A DNA stretch of 64,000 nucleotides from CAXXIC01 sp049315325 (GCA_049315325.1 JBMOKJ010000014.1:3748-67747); one strand, 5' to 3'. Positions 36,214 through 44,884 are shown, numbered from the stretch's first letter. Numbers and translations: made by a program. The notes: generated from the letters alone by a model not told the origin.

Positions 36214-38703
36214 ATGAATCAAGAATTTATAAAAACCCTTTACCTGTCGGACTTACAAACTGGCGATGAAGGTGTCATTACCAAAGTAATCGGTCACGGA
36301 GCTTTTCGTCGTCGTATCACCGAAATGGGTTTTGTGAAGGGCAAAAAAGTAAAAGTGATAAAAAATGCGCCATTGCTCGATCCTGTTGAGTACGAGATTA
36401 TGGGCTACCACGTTTCGTTGCGTCGCAGCGAAGCCAAACTTATAGAAATAGCACACATTGCCGACCGCGAATCTGCAGCACAATTGATGTACAACGGTAC
36501 ATTCGCAGAAAAGGCATTTCAAACCATTCAGGAGAAATCGAAAACCATCAATGTAGCGTTGGTGGGTAATCCCAATTGTGGAAAAACAACACTCTTCAAC
36601 TTTGCATCTGGTTCGCACGAAAAGGTAGGCAACTACAGCGGTGTGACTGTCGATGCCAAAACCGCTTACATCGAGCAAAACGGCTACCGCATCAACATTG
36701 TCGATCTGCCAGGAACCTATTCCATCTCGGAATACACGCCCGAAGAGCTGTATGTACGCGAACATATTTTCAATGAAATTCCAGATATTGTCATCAATGT
36801 AGTCGATTCGTCGAGTCTCGAACGCAACCTTTTTCTCACCACGCAGCTAATTGATATGCACGTGAAGGTGGTGATTGCTCTCAATATGTACGACGAACTG
36901 GAGCGTTCGGGTGCTAAACTCGATTATGTGATGCTTGGCAAGCTGATTGGAATACCGATTGTGCCCACCGTTGCTGCCAAAGGACGTGGAATCGAAGAAT
37001 TATTTAATCAAGTGATAGAGGTTTTCGAAGACAAAAGCCCCATAGTTAAACATGTTCACATCAATTATGGCGAGGAACTTGAAACCTCTATTCAGAGATT
37101 GCAAGCGGTGCTTCGAAACAATCAAGAGATTACTGACCGCTATTCGTCACGCTTTCTTTCCATAAAGTTGTTGGAGAATGATCGCATTTTTCGTCGTATG
37201 ATTGACGATTTGCCCAATGGTAAAGAGATTCAGCAGGTGGCGCAAAAGGAAGTTCATCGCCTCGAAAAGAATTACAACGAGCATGCTGAATCTGTGATAA
37301 CGGATTCGAAATACGGATTTGTGGCTGGAGCGTTGAATGAAACATTCGTAGCAAGTGTAAAAGACAATCGCAAGAAAACATCCAGATTAGATAATATTCT
37401 TACTCACAAAAAGTTAGGATTCCCCATTTTTATATTTTTCATGTGGTTTATGTTTCAAACCACGTTTACACTTGGCAGTTATCCGATGGATTGGATTGAT
37501 GCCGGAGTAGAGTGGGTGGGCAACTACATTACGATGATGATGGCACCTGGCTCGCTACGGGATCTGTTGGTGAACGGAATCATTGGTGGAGTAGGTGGCG
37601 TAATCGTTTTCTTGCCCAATATTTTGCTGCTCTTTTTCTTTATTTCGTTGATGGAAGATACCGGCTACATGGCGCGCACATCGTTCATTATGGATAAATT
37701 GATGCACAAAATTGGGTTGCACGGAAAGTCGTTTATTCCTCTGTTGATGGGCTTTGGCTGCAACGTGCCTGCTGTGATGGCAACCCGCACACTGCAAAGC
37801 AAAAAAGACCGTTTGCTGACGATGCTCATCACGCCGTTTATGTCATGTAGCGCACGTCTGCCAGTCTATGTGTTGTTGATTGGAGCCTTCTTCCCTTCTA
37901 ATCAGGGATTGATGCTTTTCGCTATTTATTCGTTGGGTGTTGCCATAGCTGTTTTCACTGCATTGGTGATGAACAGGCTTTTCTTCTCGAATCGTGACGA
38001 ACCGTTTGTGATGGAACTTCCTCCATATCGTGTGCCAACATTCAAAAATGCGACCATTCACATGTGGCACAAAGCGGTTCAGTACCTTAAGAAGATGGGA
38101 ACGATGATTTTGGTCGCTTCGGTGCTGATTTGGGCATTGAGCTATTTTCCAAAAAACATCCCTTTGTCGAAAGATTACGCTAGTCAAATCGCTCAAACAC
38201 AAGCTGATGGGCAACTCACTACTGTACAGCGCGATAGCACCGTGAAATCGCTGAAAGCTGCAATGGAATCGGAGCGTCAGGAGAAAAGCTACATTGGTCA
38301 GTTAGGCCATTTCGTAGAGCCAGCATTGCGACCTTTGGGTTTCGATTGGAAAATTGGTGTAAGTCTGATTACTGGAATGGCTGCAAAAGAGATTGTGGTC
38401 AGCACGATGGGAATACTCTATCAGGTAGATCCCGATATCGATGCTTGTTCGGGACGTTTAAGCGCCAAACTGCAGGAACAAAAGTTTCAGAATGGGAGTA
38501 AAGTTGGTCAAACAATATTTACCCCGTTGGTCGCTTTCGGTCTTATGGTCTTTATCCTCATCTATTTCCCATGTATAGCGGTTGTTGCTGCTATTCGCAA
38601 AGAGGCTGGCTGGGGTTGGGCTACATTTTCTATGGTCTATACTACTTCTATGGCGTGGCTGCTAGCCTTCTTGATTTATCAAATTGGAAGTCTGTTTTAT
38701 TAA
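36214..38703 (+). CDS. feoB: Fused FeoA-FeoB ferrous iron transporter
   Basis: 829 residues. Residues about 5-80 are a FeoA (SH3-like) domain; the FeoB GTPase follows: G1 ALVGNPNCGKTTLFN, G3 DLPGTYSI, and NMYDE in the G4 position. The membrane part has the two gate repeats; GFGCNVPAVMATRTL and PFMSCSARLPVYVL carry the conserved Cys and Pro-rich pore motifs. It imports Fe(II) across the inner membrane. The fusion is typical of Bacteroidota. A small FeoB-associated gene follows, separated by a nested inverted repeat. Confidence 0.97.
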   Translation: MNQEFIKTLYLSDLQTGDEGVITKVIGHGAFRRRITEMGFVKGKKVKVIKNAPLLDPVEYEIMGYHVSLRRSEAKLIEIAHIADRESAAQLMYNGTFAEKAFQTIQEKSKTINVALVGNPNCGKTTLFNFASGSHEKVGNYSGVTVDAKTAYIEQNGYRINIVDLPGTYSISEYTPEELYVREHIFNEIPDIVINVVDSSSLERNLFLTTQLIDMHVKVVIALNMYDELERSGAKLDYVMLGKLIGIPIVPTVAAKGRGIEELFNQVIEVFEDKSPIVKHVHINYGEELETSIQRLQAVLRNNQEITDRYSSRFLSIKLLENDRIFRRMIDDLPNGKEIQQVAQKEVHRLEKNYNEHAESVITDSKYGFVAGALNETFVASVKDNRKKTSRLDNILTHKKLGFPIFIFFMWFMFQTTFTLGSYPMDWIDAGVEWVGNYITMMMAPGSLRDLLVNGIIGGVGGVIVFLPNILLLFFFISLMEDTGYMARTSFIMDKLMHKIGLHGKSFIPLLMGFGCNVPAVMATRTLQSKKDRLLTMLITPFMSCSARLPVYVLLIGAFFPSNQGLMLFAIYSLGVAIAVFTALVMNRLFFSNRDEPFVMELPPYRVPTFKNATIHMWHKAVQYLKKMGTMILVASVLIWALSYFPKNIPLSKDYASQIAQTQADGQLTTVQRDSTVKSLKAAMESERQEKSYIGQLGHFVEPALRPLGFDWKIGVSLITGMAAKEIVVSTMGILYQVDPDIDACSGRLSAKLQEQKFQNGSKVGQTIFTPLVAFGLMVFILIYFPCIAVVAAIRKEAGWGWATFSMVYTTSMAWLLAFLIYQIGSLFY

Positions 38704-38755
38704 TTGAGTTCGGAATAAGATATAATATAAGAACCTAATAACTAATGTATTAATA

Positions 38756-38893
38756 TTATAAATAAGCTAATAAGGTTAATAGTTTCGCGAACTCCATTTT
38801 TCTACTAAGATTAAAAACTTTATTTGCTAACAATTTTAATCTTAGTAGCATAGAGATAACAAATCATTTTAAACCTTATTCCCTTATTTATAA
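38756..38893. repeat. Nested inverted repeat between feoAB and its small partner
   Basis: Outer arms 38756-38777 and 38872-38893 (22 nt, three mismatches; AAGGTT/AACCTT side). Inner arms CTACTAAGATTAAAA (38802-38816) and TTTTAATCTTAGTAG (38834-38848) are perfect, loop 17 nt. Together a roughly 138-bp cruciform-like unit with no open frame. Confidence 0.85.
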
Positions 38894-38948
38894 AGTGTTA
38901 TAAATGTGAAAGTTGTGAATTCAGCATATTAATTGATTAATTGAAACG

Positions 38949-39137
38949 ATGCAGGATATTTTTGTGTTTGTCGTTATTCTCCTAGCTGCTGCGTATGCTG
39001 GGTGGAAACTCTATCGCAAATTGCGACCGAAAGTTGATGAAGTGTGCGAAACAACTCCAACTGGCTGTGGTGGCTGTGGAGAAGATTGTGCGTTACGCGA
39101 TGTGAAGCATGGTAAAAAGAAGTATGTAGCAAAATGA
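38949..39137 (+). CDS. FeoB-associated Cys-rich membrane protein
   Basis: 62 residues: one N-terminal membrane helix (IFVFVVILLAAAYAGW), a basic stretch, and a cytoplasmic Cys cluster (C33, C40, C43, C47 in GCGGCGEDCALRD). This matches the small FeoB_associated family found after feoB in many anaerobes, thought to help FeoB or hand over iron. Its stop overlaps the start of the next gene (ATGA, 4 bp), so the two are translationally coupled. Confidence 0.9.
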   Translation: MQDIFVFVVILLAAAYAGWKLYRKLRPKVDEVCETTPTGCGGCGEDCALRDVKHGKKKYVAK

Positions 39138-39694
39138 AAATCTACATCAAGAATATGGTGTGCGACCGCTGCAAGATGGTGGTCAAGACGGAATTGGAAC
39201 GGCTCGGACACAGTGTGCAATCAGTTGAATTGGGTGAAGTAGAAGTAACCGGAGAAGACATTGAGGCGCAAAAGTCCGCTATTCGAGACCACCTTCAGAC
39301 CTTTGGCTTTGAATTGATTGATGACCGAAAAAGCCACACAATTGAAAAAATAAAGTCGCTGATTATTGATTTGGTGCATTATCACGATAGTCAATTGGAT
39401 ATCAATCTGTCGGATTTACTCTCACAAAATTTGGCACAAGAGTACAGCGTGCTCAGCAATCTGTTTTCGGAAGTTGAAGGCAAAACGATTGAAAAATACT
39501 TCATTAGTCAGAAAATCGAAAAGGTGAAAGAGCTCATTATCTACGACGAGCTAAGTCTGAGCGAAATAGCAGACCGACTCAACTACAGCAGTGTGGCTCA
39601 CTTGAGCAACCAGTTCAAAAAAGTGACCGGTTTCACACCTTCCTACTTCAAGCAGTTGAAACACAAAAAGCGCAATACGATTGACGAAATCTAA
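39134..39694 (+). CDS. AraC-family regulator with HMA-like metal-binding N-terminus
   Basis: 186 residues. The N-terminal part looks like a heavy-metal-associated fold with a CxxC pair (C10, C13 in MVCDRCKMVV). The C-terminus is an AraC helix-turn-helix pair (LSLSEIADRLNYSSVAHLS and FKKVTGFTPSYFKQ). Such proteins are probable copper or zinc responsive activators in Bacteroidota; the likely target is the permease at 40131. It is nevertheless coupled by a 4-bp overlap to the iron gene before it, linking iron uptake and metal efflux control. Confidence 0.9.
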   Translation: MKIYIKNMVCDRCKMVVKTELERLGHSVQSVELGEVEVTGEDIEAQKSAIRDHLQTFGFELIDDRKSHTIEKIKSLIIDLVHYHDSQLDINLSDLLSQNLAQEYSVLSNLFSEVEGKTIEKYFISQKIEKVKELIIYDELSLSEIADRLNYSSVAHLSNQFKKVTGFTPSYFKQLKHKKRNTIDEI

Positions 39695-39778
39695 ATGTTG
39701 AACTATAACAACAGTGGATATTCTTTTTGTTATGTATATTTTACACCGAAGAGCATCACATAAATTATAGATTCGCAA

Positions 39779-39989
39779 GTCCCAGTGGGGACAAACACTC
39801 CCGTAAAACGGGATCTTCGTTTCACTACGAAAATACCAAACGTCGAAATCTTGTAGAGTGAGAGAGTCTAACTGCAAATGATACCATAAAGACAAATGTT
39901 GAATGGACGATTGAGCGAGTTATTTCGACCAAAAAGCAATTTTGCTTACTTTTTTTGCTAAAAAGTAAGACCCGCGGTAGCGAAAATAG
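39779..39989 (+). repeat. Family E repeat, copy 2 (upstream of the permease gene)
   Basis: About 211 bp with the same blocks and order as 34264-34444, plus an extra 35-nt insert after ACAAACAC that contains two mini-hairpins (CCCGT/ACGGG and TTCGT/ACGAA). CTTACTTTTT and AAAAAGTAAG form a hairpin near the end. Same orientation as copy 1. 39695-39778 shows nothing else. Confidence 0.85.
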
Positions 39990-40075
39990 TGATAAAAGGT
40001 GAAATCAATCATATTCTTGCTTACTTTGTGATTTAATTTGCAAATCTAAATGTTGCTTCTACCAATAATTGTGTA

Positions 40076-40106
40076 ATTGCTCTCGTCGAAAAATAGCTTA
40101 TTTTTG
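40076..40106 (+). promoter_or_regulatory. Putative promoter of the Cu/Zn permease gene
   Basis: ATTG (40076-40079), 19 nt, TATTTTTG (40099-40106); the ATG follows 24 nt later. Confidence 0.6.
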
Positions 40107-40130
40107 CACTCTCACAAAAAATAATTTGCT

Positions 40131-41417
40131 ATGAATTATATATCATCATTCTTTCTTGCATTCGGACAACTCGCGCTCGAAATGGCTCCATGGCTTTTTC
40201 TCGGATTTATCTTTGCAGGACTATTCAAGGCTTGGTTTCCCGATCGTTGGGCAGACGAATACCTCTCAAAACCGAGCTTCTCTTCTGTGATTTGGGCTTC
40301 GGTGTTGGGCGTTCCACTTCCACTCTGTTCGTGTGGCGTATTGCCAATGGCGGTTTCGCTCCATAAAAAAGGCGCATCGAAAGGAGCAATCAACTCTTTC
40401 TTGATTTCTACACCACAAACAGGTGTTGATAATATTTTGGCTACCTATTCACTCTTGGGACTGCCGTTTGCCATTGCGCGTCCGATTATCGCTTTCATCA
40501 GCGGTATTTTTGGTGGAGCAGTCATGAACTGGTTTACAAAAGATGACAAACAAGTTGCATTTCAACCCGAGATTTCGTGTGCTTCAACTCAAAAACAGAA
40601 TAAAAGTGTGTGGGCTGGACTCAAATACGGCTTCTTCGAACTGTTTGGAGAGATGTATGGATGGCTTCTAGTCGGTTTAGCTTTGGCCGCCATTTTAAAC
40701 TTGGTTTTGCCAGATGATTTATCGTCTCTTTTCGCGCAATACCCTGGTTCCGATTTGTTTATTGCTTTACTAATTTCAGTGCCAATGTATATCTGTGCAA
40801 CGGGCTCGATACCTGTTGCTCTAGTGCTTCTGCTCAAAGGATTTTCACCTGGCGCAGCCATTGTGCTCTTGATGGCAGGCCCTGCTACAAACATTGCCGG
40901 AATTGTATTGCTCTCCAAATCCATCTCAGTACGATTTGCCACGATTTACGTTGCAACTATTATGATAGCCTCTCTTTTCTTTGGCTTTTTGGCAAATTTG
41001 CTCTTCACCAATGCTTCTTTCATTAAGTTGCTCGGTCATCAGGCTTCTTGTATGAGTTGCGAAAGCTCTGCTAATATTTATCAGATTGGGTCGTTGGCAG
41101 TGTTGTCGGCTTTGGTTTTGTACTTTGTCTATAATTCTGTTTTTCAGAAAATTGCACCATATCTTAGACGAAATTCCAACGAGCCCCTTTCTACCTATCG
41201 CTACAAAGTGACGGGCATGACCTGCAAGAACTGTGCAAAGAAAATCGATACCCGCCTTTGGCAAGAGAAACGGGTGAAAGGGGTTAATTTAGTGCTCGAG
41301 AAAGGAACTCTCGAAGTCGAAACTTCATTACCATCGGATAAGATTGTGAAAATTGTGACCGATTTGGGTTACGGTTGTTCTCCGATTGTGAAGGGATTTG
41401 CTTACGTCAAGGCCTGA
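40131..41417 (+). CDS. SO_0444-type Cu/Zn efflux permease with HMA tail
   Basis: 428 residues. Two related permease halves (about 10-150 and 165-330) with conserved SVLGVPLPLCSCGVLPMAV and ICATGSIPVALVLLLKGFSPG loops, Cys-bearing turns in membrane helices, and a CMSC motif near residue 305. The last 70 residues are a heavy-metal-associated domain with VTGMTCKNCAKKI. This is the architecture of the SO_0444 efflux family, thought to export copper or zinc. Own promoter; repeat E before it and repeat D 37 nt after it. Confidence 0.9.
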   Translation: MNYISSFFLAFGQLALEMAPWLFLGFIFAGLFKAWFPDRWADEYLSKPSFSSVIWASVLGVPLPLCSCGVLPMAVSLHKKGASKGAINSFLISTPQTGVDNILATYSLLGLPFAIARPIIAFISGIFGGAVMNWFTKDDKQVAFQPEISCASTQKQNKSVWAGLKYGFFELFGEMYGWLLVGLALAAILNLVLPDDLSSLFAQYPGSDLFIALLISVPMYICATGSIPVALVLLLKGFSPGAAIVLLMAGPATNIAGIVLLSKSISVRFATIYVATIMIASLFFGFLANLLFTNASFIKLLGHQASCMSCESSANIYQIGSLAVLSALVLYFVYNSVFQKIAPYLRRNSNEPLSTYRYKVTGMTCKNCAKKIDTRLWQEKRVKGVNLVLEKGTLEVETSLPSDKIVKIVTDLGYGCSPIVKGFAYVKA

Positions 41418-41454
41418 TTAAAGTAAATTGACACAAATAATCCCCTATTCAAAA

Positions 41455-41569
41455 GCCCCTAAATCCCCTAAAGGGGACTTTTACTGCGGTGGATTTTTGA
41501 AAAGCTAATCATTGAAAATAAAACTATTAACGGTAGAATCTCTAAGTCCCCTTTAGGGGATTTAGGGGC
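41455..41569 (+). repeat. Family D MITE-like element, copy 2
   Basis: 115 bp with the same 26-bp terminal inverted repeats as 35903-36018 and a conserved interior (TTTTGAAAAG, CGGTAGAATCTC). Same orientation; starts 37 nt after the permease stop. Confidence 0.9.
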
Positions 41570-41597
41570 AAAGTAGATCGTCGTAAATGCGACATTC

Positions 41598-42227
41598 TTA
41601 AAACGTCCAAGTCAATACAAATTCGTCGTTGGATAGGTAGTTGATTCGATACGATTTTTGATTGACGGTGCGTGTTTCGTTGAGGATAAATTGTCCTTCA
41701 CATTTTGGCGAAAAAGGTTCTATGTGTAGATGATCTCTGAAATCGACCTCTTCTTTACCCATCGCTTTAAAGACACTCTCTTTTGCCGACCAGTGTAGCA
41801 ACAAGTGTTTCACTTCATCTTGTGCATCGATGTTTTCTAACTCATTAACGGAGAGAAATCGCTCTTTTATCTTCAAAATTCGTGGAGAAACTGTTTCTAC
41901 ATCAATCCCAACAGGAGTTGTCGGATGGATAATTGCTGCAGCATAACCTACGGTGTGGGTTAACGAAAGTTGAAAACTCTGATCTGCAAGGTAGGGCTTT
42001 CCGTTTGAATGATAAAGAATTTCAATGTTGCTGTTGGTTAAATGTTCCACCAGCAGGCGAGTAGTGAGATACTCCAATTTGCGGCGTTCGTGTGGAAATT
42101 TTGCGATTGCTTTTTCGTGAATTGCAGTGTTAATCGAAGAGCTAAGTAACTCATCGACGCTCTCCGTGATGTGCCAAATTGCCCACCGACAGCCGTTTTC
42201 TGCAATATTTTCACGAACAATCGGCAT
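41598..42227 (-). CDS. 4'-Phosphopantetheinyl transferase (Sfp superfamily)
   Basis: 209 residues. Magnesium-binding and catalytic motifs PVGIDVETV and HWSAKESVFKAMGKE are intact, along with SLTHTVGYAA. It transfers phosphopantetheine from CoA to a carrier protein; whether the target is fatty-acid ACP or a secondary carrier cannot be told. It begins 3 nt after the gldD stop, so it belongs to the gldE-gldD transcript. Confidence 0.92.
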   Translation of the reverse strand: MPIVRENIAENGCRWAIWHITESVDELLSSSINTAIHEKAIAKFPHERRKLEYLTTRLLVEHLTNSNIEILYHSNGKPYLADQSFQLSLTHTVGYAAAIIHPTTPVGIDVETVSPRILKIKERFLSVNELENIDAQDEVKHLLLHWSAKESVFKAMGKEEVDFRDHLHIEPFSPKCEGQFILNETRTVNQKSYRINYLSNDEFVLTWTF

Positions 42228-42230
42228 ACG

Positions 42231-42800
42231 TTATTTCCACTGAAAGGTTTGCATCAAATCAAACACATTTGCTTTAATGTATTTCACCACAGGCGCAAGT
42301 GAATCGGCTTTGGGAACGCAATCAAAGTAAAGCGCTCCTCTGAAAAAATGGCGCGTGCTGTCGGTCAAGGAGAACTGACACGGCGTGGCCACATTACCCT
42401 TTAGTTCGTAGAAGATTCCATAAACGTGCTGTTCAGGATGCTTAAATAGCTTTTCGTTGATCACATCTGCTTTCACTGAGTGGCGATAGACATACTGCCG
42501 GCTCTCTTCTACTACTACTCTGTATCTCTTCGCGTCAATATTGGTGTACGTGCAGAGTATTTGAGCGTGATAGCGAGGATAGGAGATTATCAATGAGCCA
42601 CTTTTTCCTTTAGTAGAGTCAAGGCTCACAATACACTGCTCTGGTACTGTAAACGAGAAGGGCAGCTGCTTGTTGTCAATAAATTTTGAACTGCTTTTCG
42701 GAATTTCGATTCTGAAATAGCCGTTAGGTTTTGGGGTATACTCGCTGCAAGAGCTGACCAAAAGCACCAAAAAAAGCGTTATCAAAAAATATCGGCTCAT
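42231..42800 (-). CDS. gldD: Gliding motility lipoprotein GldD
   Basis: 189 residues with a lipoprotein signal (LFLVLLVSSC) and the GldD signature PKPNGYFRIEIP just after it. The C-terminal half contains HVYGIFYELKGNVATPCQF and FFRGALYFDCVPKADS, conserved in GldD. GldD is needed for gliding in Flavobacterium and associated with T9SS function; its biochemical role is not known. The start overlaps the gldE stop by 4 bp. Confidence 0.92.
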   Translation of the reverse strand: MSRYFLITLFLVLLVSSCSEYTPKPNGYFRIEIPKSSSKFIDNKQLPFSFTVPEQCIVSLDSTKGKSGSLIISYPRYHAQILCTYTNIDAKRYRVVVEESRQYVYRHSVKADVINEKLFKHPEQHVYGIFYELKGNVATPCQFSLTDSTRHFFRGALYFDCVPKADSLAPVVKYIKANVFDLMQTFQWK

Positions 42801-44131
42801 TTATCCTCCTCTTCTGCAGCCGTTTCAATCCAGAATTTGATTTTCTGAATCCGTCTTTTGTCCATTTTCAAAATCTGAAATTGGTAGTTTTGGTGGCGTA
42901 TAATCTCTTTTTCAGTCGGAAAATCCCCCTTCATTTCTAGAATCAAACCAGCCAATGTTTCAGCTTCTCCTGTTACGTCTTCAAATTCGGCTTCATCGAT
43001 GCTTGTGACTTTGAAAAAGTCGTTCATTAGGATTTTCGCTTCGAAAACAATAGACCCATCTTCAGCGATAACGAACTGTTTTTCATCGTCGTCGTATTCA
43101 TCACTGATTTCACCAACAATCTCCTCGAGCACATCTTCCATCGTAATCAATCCCGAAGTTCCTCCATACTCATCCACCACAATTGCCATGTGTATCTTGT
43201 TGATTTTGAACTCTTCGAGCAAATTGTCGATCTTTTTAGTTTCGGGAATAAAATAGGCTGGACGAATGAGGCTTTGCCAACGGAAATTTTCTGCCTTGTT
43301 GAGGTACGGGAGCAAATCTTTGCTGTAGAGAATTCCCTTAATCACATCTTGACGACCCGAATAGACCGGAATGCGTGAATATCCTTTCACAATCACCCGA
43401 TTCAAAACCTCTTTGAAGCTCATCTTGATGTCAATCGAAGAGATATCGATGCGCGGAGTCATTACTTCTACCACCATTTTATCACCAAAACGAATGATGC
43501 CTTGCAAAATCTCTTTTTCGTCTTTGATTTCAGCCGAAGTCAGCTCCAATGCGTGCGACAGCTCATCCATCGAGATATTTTGGTTGCGACGCACAATGCC
43601 CCGATTGACAAGGTTACTTGACGAAACCAATATTCTAGAGATTGGACTCAACAGTTTGTGGATTATTTTCAGTGTAGAAGAGGCGTTTCGCGCTTGTTTC
43701 AAGGCGTGATTCGATGCGTAAATTTTAGGCATAATTTCGCCAAAAAGCAAGAGTAAAAAGGTCAAAATAACGGTTTTTACGATAAACTCTTCTAATGTAT
43801 TTCCCTTGAAATCGATAGAGTGCTCGAGAAAATAGTCTGCGAAAATAACCAAAGCAACGTTTACAAAGTTGCTTGCAATCAGTAGTGTAGCCAAAATGTG
43901 ATTTGGCTTTTTGAGCAATTCCGTCACCATCTTGTCGTGTGGCGAATCCTGATTTTCAATCGATTTGATGTCGTTTGGCGAGAGTGAAAAGAATGCAATT
44001 TCGGTGGCAGAAATAAATCCCGATGCACTAAGACAAAGTAAAGCAACGATGGCTGCAACTATAGCACCAAATGTGGGCGTAAGCAGTGTGAAAGTCTCGC
44101 TCCAATGTGAGAAAAAATAGACAGTATCCAA
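42797..44131 (-). CDS. gldE: GldE, CNNM/CBS-domain membrane protein
   Basis: 444 residues. An N-terminal CNNM/DUF21 domain with helices near 22-45, 80-105 and 115-140 (SGFISATEIAFFSL), a paired CBS region (about 210-330; MTPRIDISSID, VKGYSRIPVYSG, IVVDEYGGTSGLIT) and a C-terminal CorC/HlyC domain (about 345-435). Related to Mg/Co transport or hemolysin-like proteins; in Flavobacterium GldE supports GldD. The usual ssb-gldE-gldD order is conserved, but an extra gene (44171-44815) is inserted between ssb and gldE. Confidence 0.92.
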   Translation of the reverse strand: MDTVYFFSHWSETFTLLTPTFGAIVAAIVALLCLSASGFISATEIAFFSLSPNDIKSIENQDSPHDKMVTELLKKPNHILATLLIASNFVNVALVIFADYFLEHSIDFKGNTLEEFIVKTVILTFLLLLFGEIMPKIYASNHALKQARNASSTLKIIHKLLSPISRILVSSSNLVNRGIVRRNQNISMDELSHALELTSAEIKDEKEILQGIIRFGDKMVVEVMTPRIDISSIDIKMSFKEVLNRVIVKGYSRIPVYSGRQDVIKGILYSKDLLPYLNKAENFRWQSLIRPAYFIPETKKIDNLLEEFKINKIHMAIVVDEYGGTSGLITMEDVLEEIVGEISDEYDDDEKQFVIAEDGSIVFEAKILMNDFFKVTSIDEAEFEDVTGEAETLAGLILEMKGDFPTEKEIIRHQNYQFQILKMDKRRIQKIKFWIETAAEEEDK

Positions 44132-44170
44132 CGAATAAATAGTTAGTGAAACAAATAGTTGATTGATAAA

Positions 44171-44815
44171 TTATTGAGTTTTCTTACTTGCAATCTCCGA
44201 ACCGCCCCATTCAACCAACGTAAATCCTTTTCGCTTGATGGTGGTTAGTTTTTGTTCGATCAATGGTGGAGCAGCAGTTATATCAGTGTATCCCTTAAAA
44301 TCCATAAACAAACGTATTTGTGAGTTTGTTTTTGGTGAAGTCTCAATAAATGTAGTCTGATCGATGTTGTCGTTTACCCAGAAATGGATAAAACAAAATG
44401 GATATTTGTTCATAATGGGGAGCCAGTAAACTATAAAATCATTCATCTCTTGATCTTTGAGTCCAATGAGTTTTAGTTTTTCTTCCAAAAATGAAAGATA
44501 GGCAAATTTATTGATGTAAAATCCACTTTTGTAGTCGAAATGTTTCGATTCGAAATTCCCCACGCCATCCCAAAATAGATAGTTGAATTTTCGGTTATCT
44601 TTTTCATTAACTAATCTGCCAGATGAGTCAGCCGACACTTTCCACCCATTGTCATATACTGGGTAGGTGTTCCCCATTTCTCCTTTGAATTTGAGAGATA
44701 TTTTTACAGACTTTTTCGTAGTAGGGTATAGGTAAATTCCTTGTACTCGTTTTCCTTGAGCGAAAACTGAACATGTAAAGATAAATGTCGCTAATATGAG
44801 GTAAAGAGATTTCAT
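44171..44815 (-). CDS. Secreted protein with YLYP-type beta domain, function unknown
   Basis: 214 residues with a signal peptide (LYLILATFIFTCSVFAQG). The mature N-terminus has a recognisable pattern seen in a widespread uncharacterised family: IYLYPT, then VKISLKFKG, YPVYDNGWKV and FNYLFWDG. The C-terminal half ends TLVEWGG. No catalytic motif is apparent. It sits between ssb and gldE, where Bacteroidota usually have nothing, and is cut off from ssb by a strong terminator. I do not know its role. Confidence 0.75.
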   Translation of the reverse strand: MKSLYLILATFIFTCSVFAQGKRVQGIYLYPTTKKSVKISLKFKGEMGNTYPVYDNGWKVSADSSGRLVNEKDNRKFNYLFWDGVGNFESKHFDYKSGFYINKFAYLSFLEEKLKLIGLKDQEMNDFIVYWLPIMNKYPFCFIHFWVNDNIDQTTFIETSPKTNSQIRLFMDFKGYTDITAAPPLIEQKLTTIKRKGFTLVEWGGSEIASKKTQ

Positions 44816-44850
44816 TTTATCAAATTAATGTAACTAATTCAAAAACAGAA

Positions 44851-44884
44851 TGCTGTTGTTTGAATTGATTTTCAAACAACAGCA
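44851..44884 (-). terminator. Terminator downstream of ssb
   Basis: Perfect 14-bp stem TGCTGTTGTTTGAA/TTCAAACAACAGCA with a 6-nt loop; on the minus strand it is followed by TTCTGTTTTTG. A second small dyad, GCAATC/GATTGC, abuts at 44882-44896. Confidence 0.75.

Noticed and set aside
36250..36765. A 170-codon minus-strand open frame inside feoAB
   Set aside because: Antisense to the FeoA domain and G motifs; no family resemblance.
34264..41569. Families D and E considered as a CRISPR-like array
   Set aside because: Copies are kilobases apart with genes between, not regularly spaced; no cas genes.
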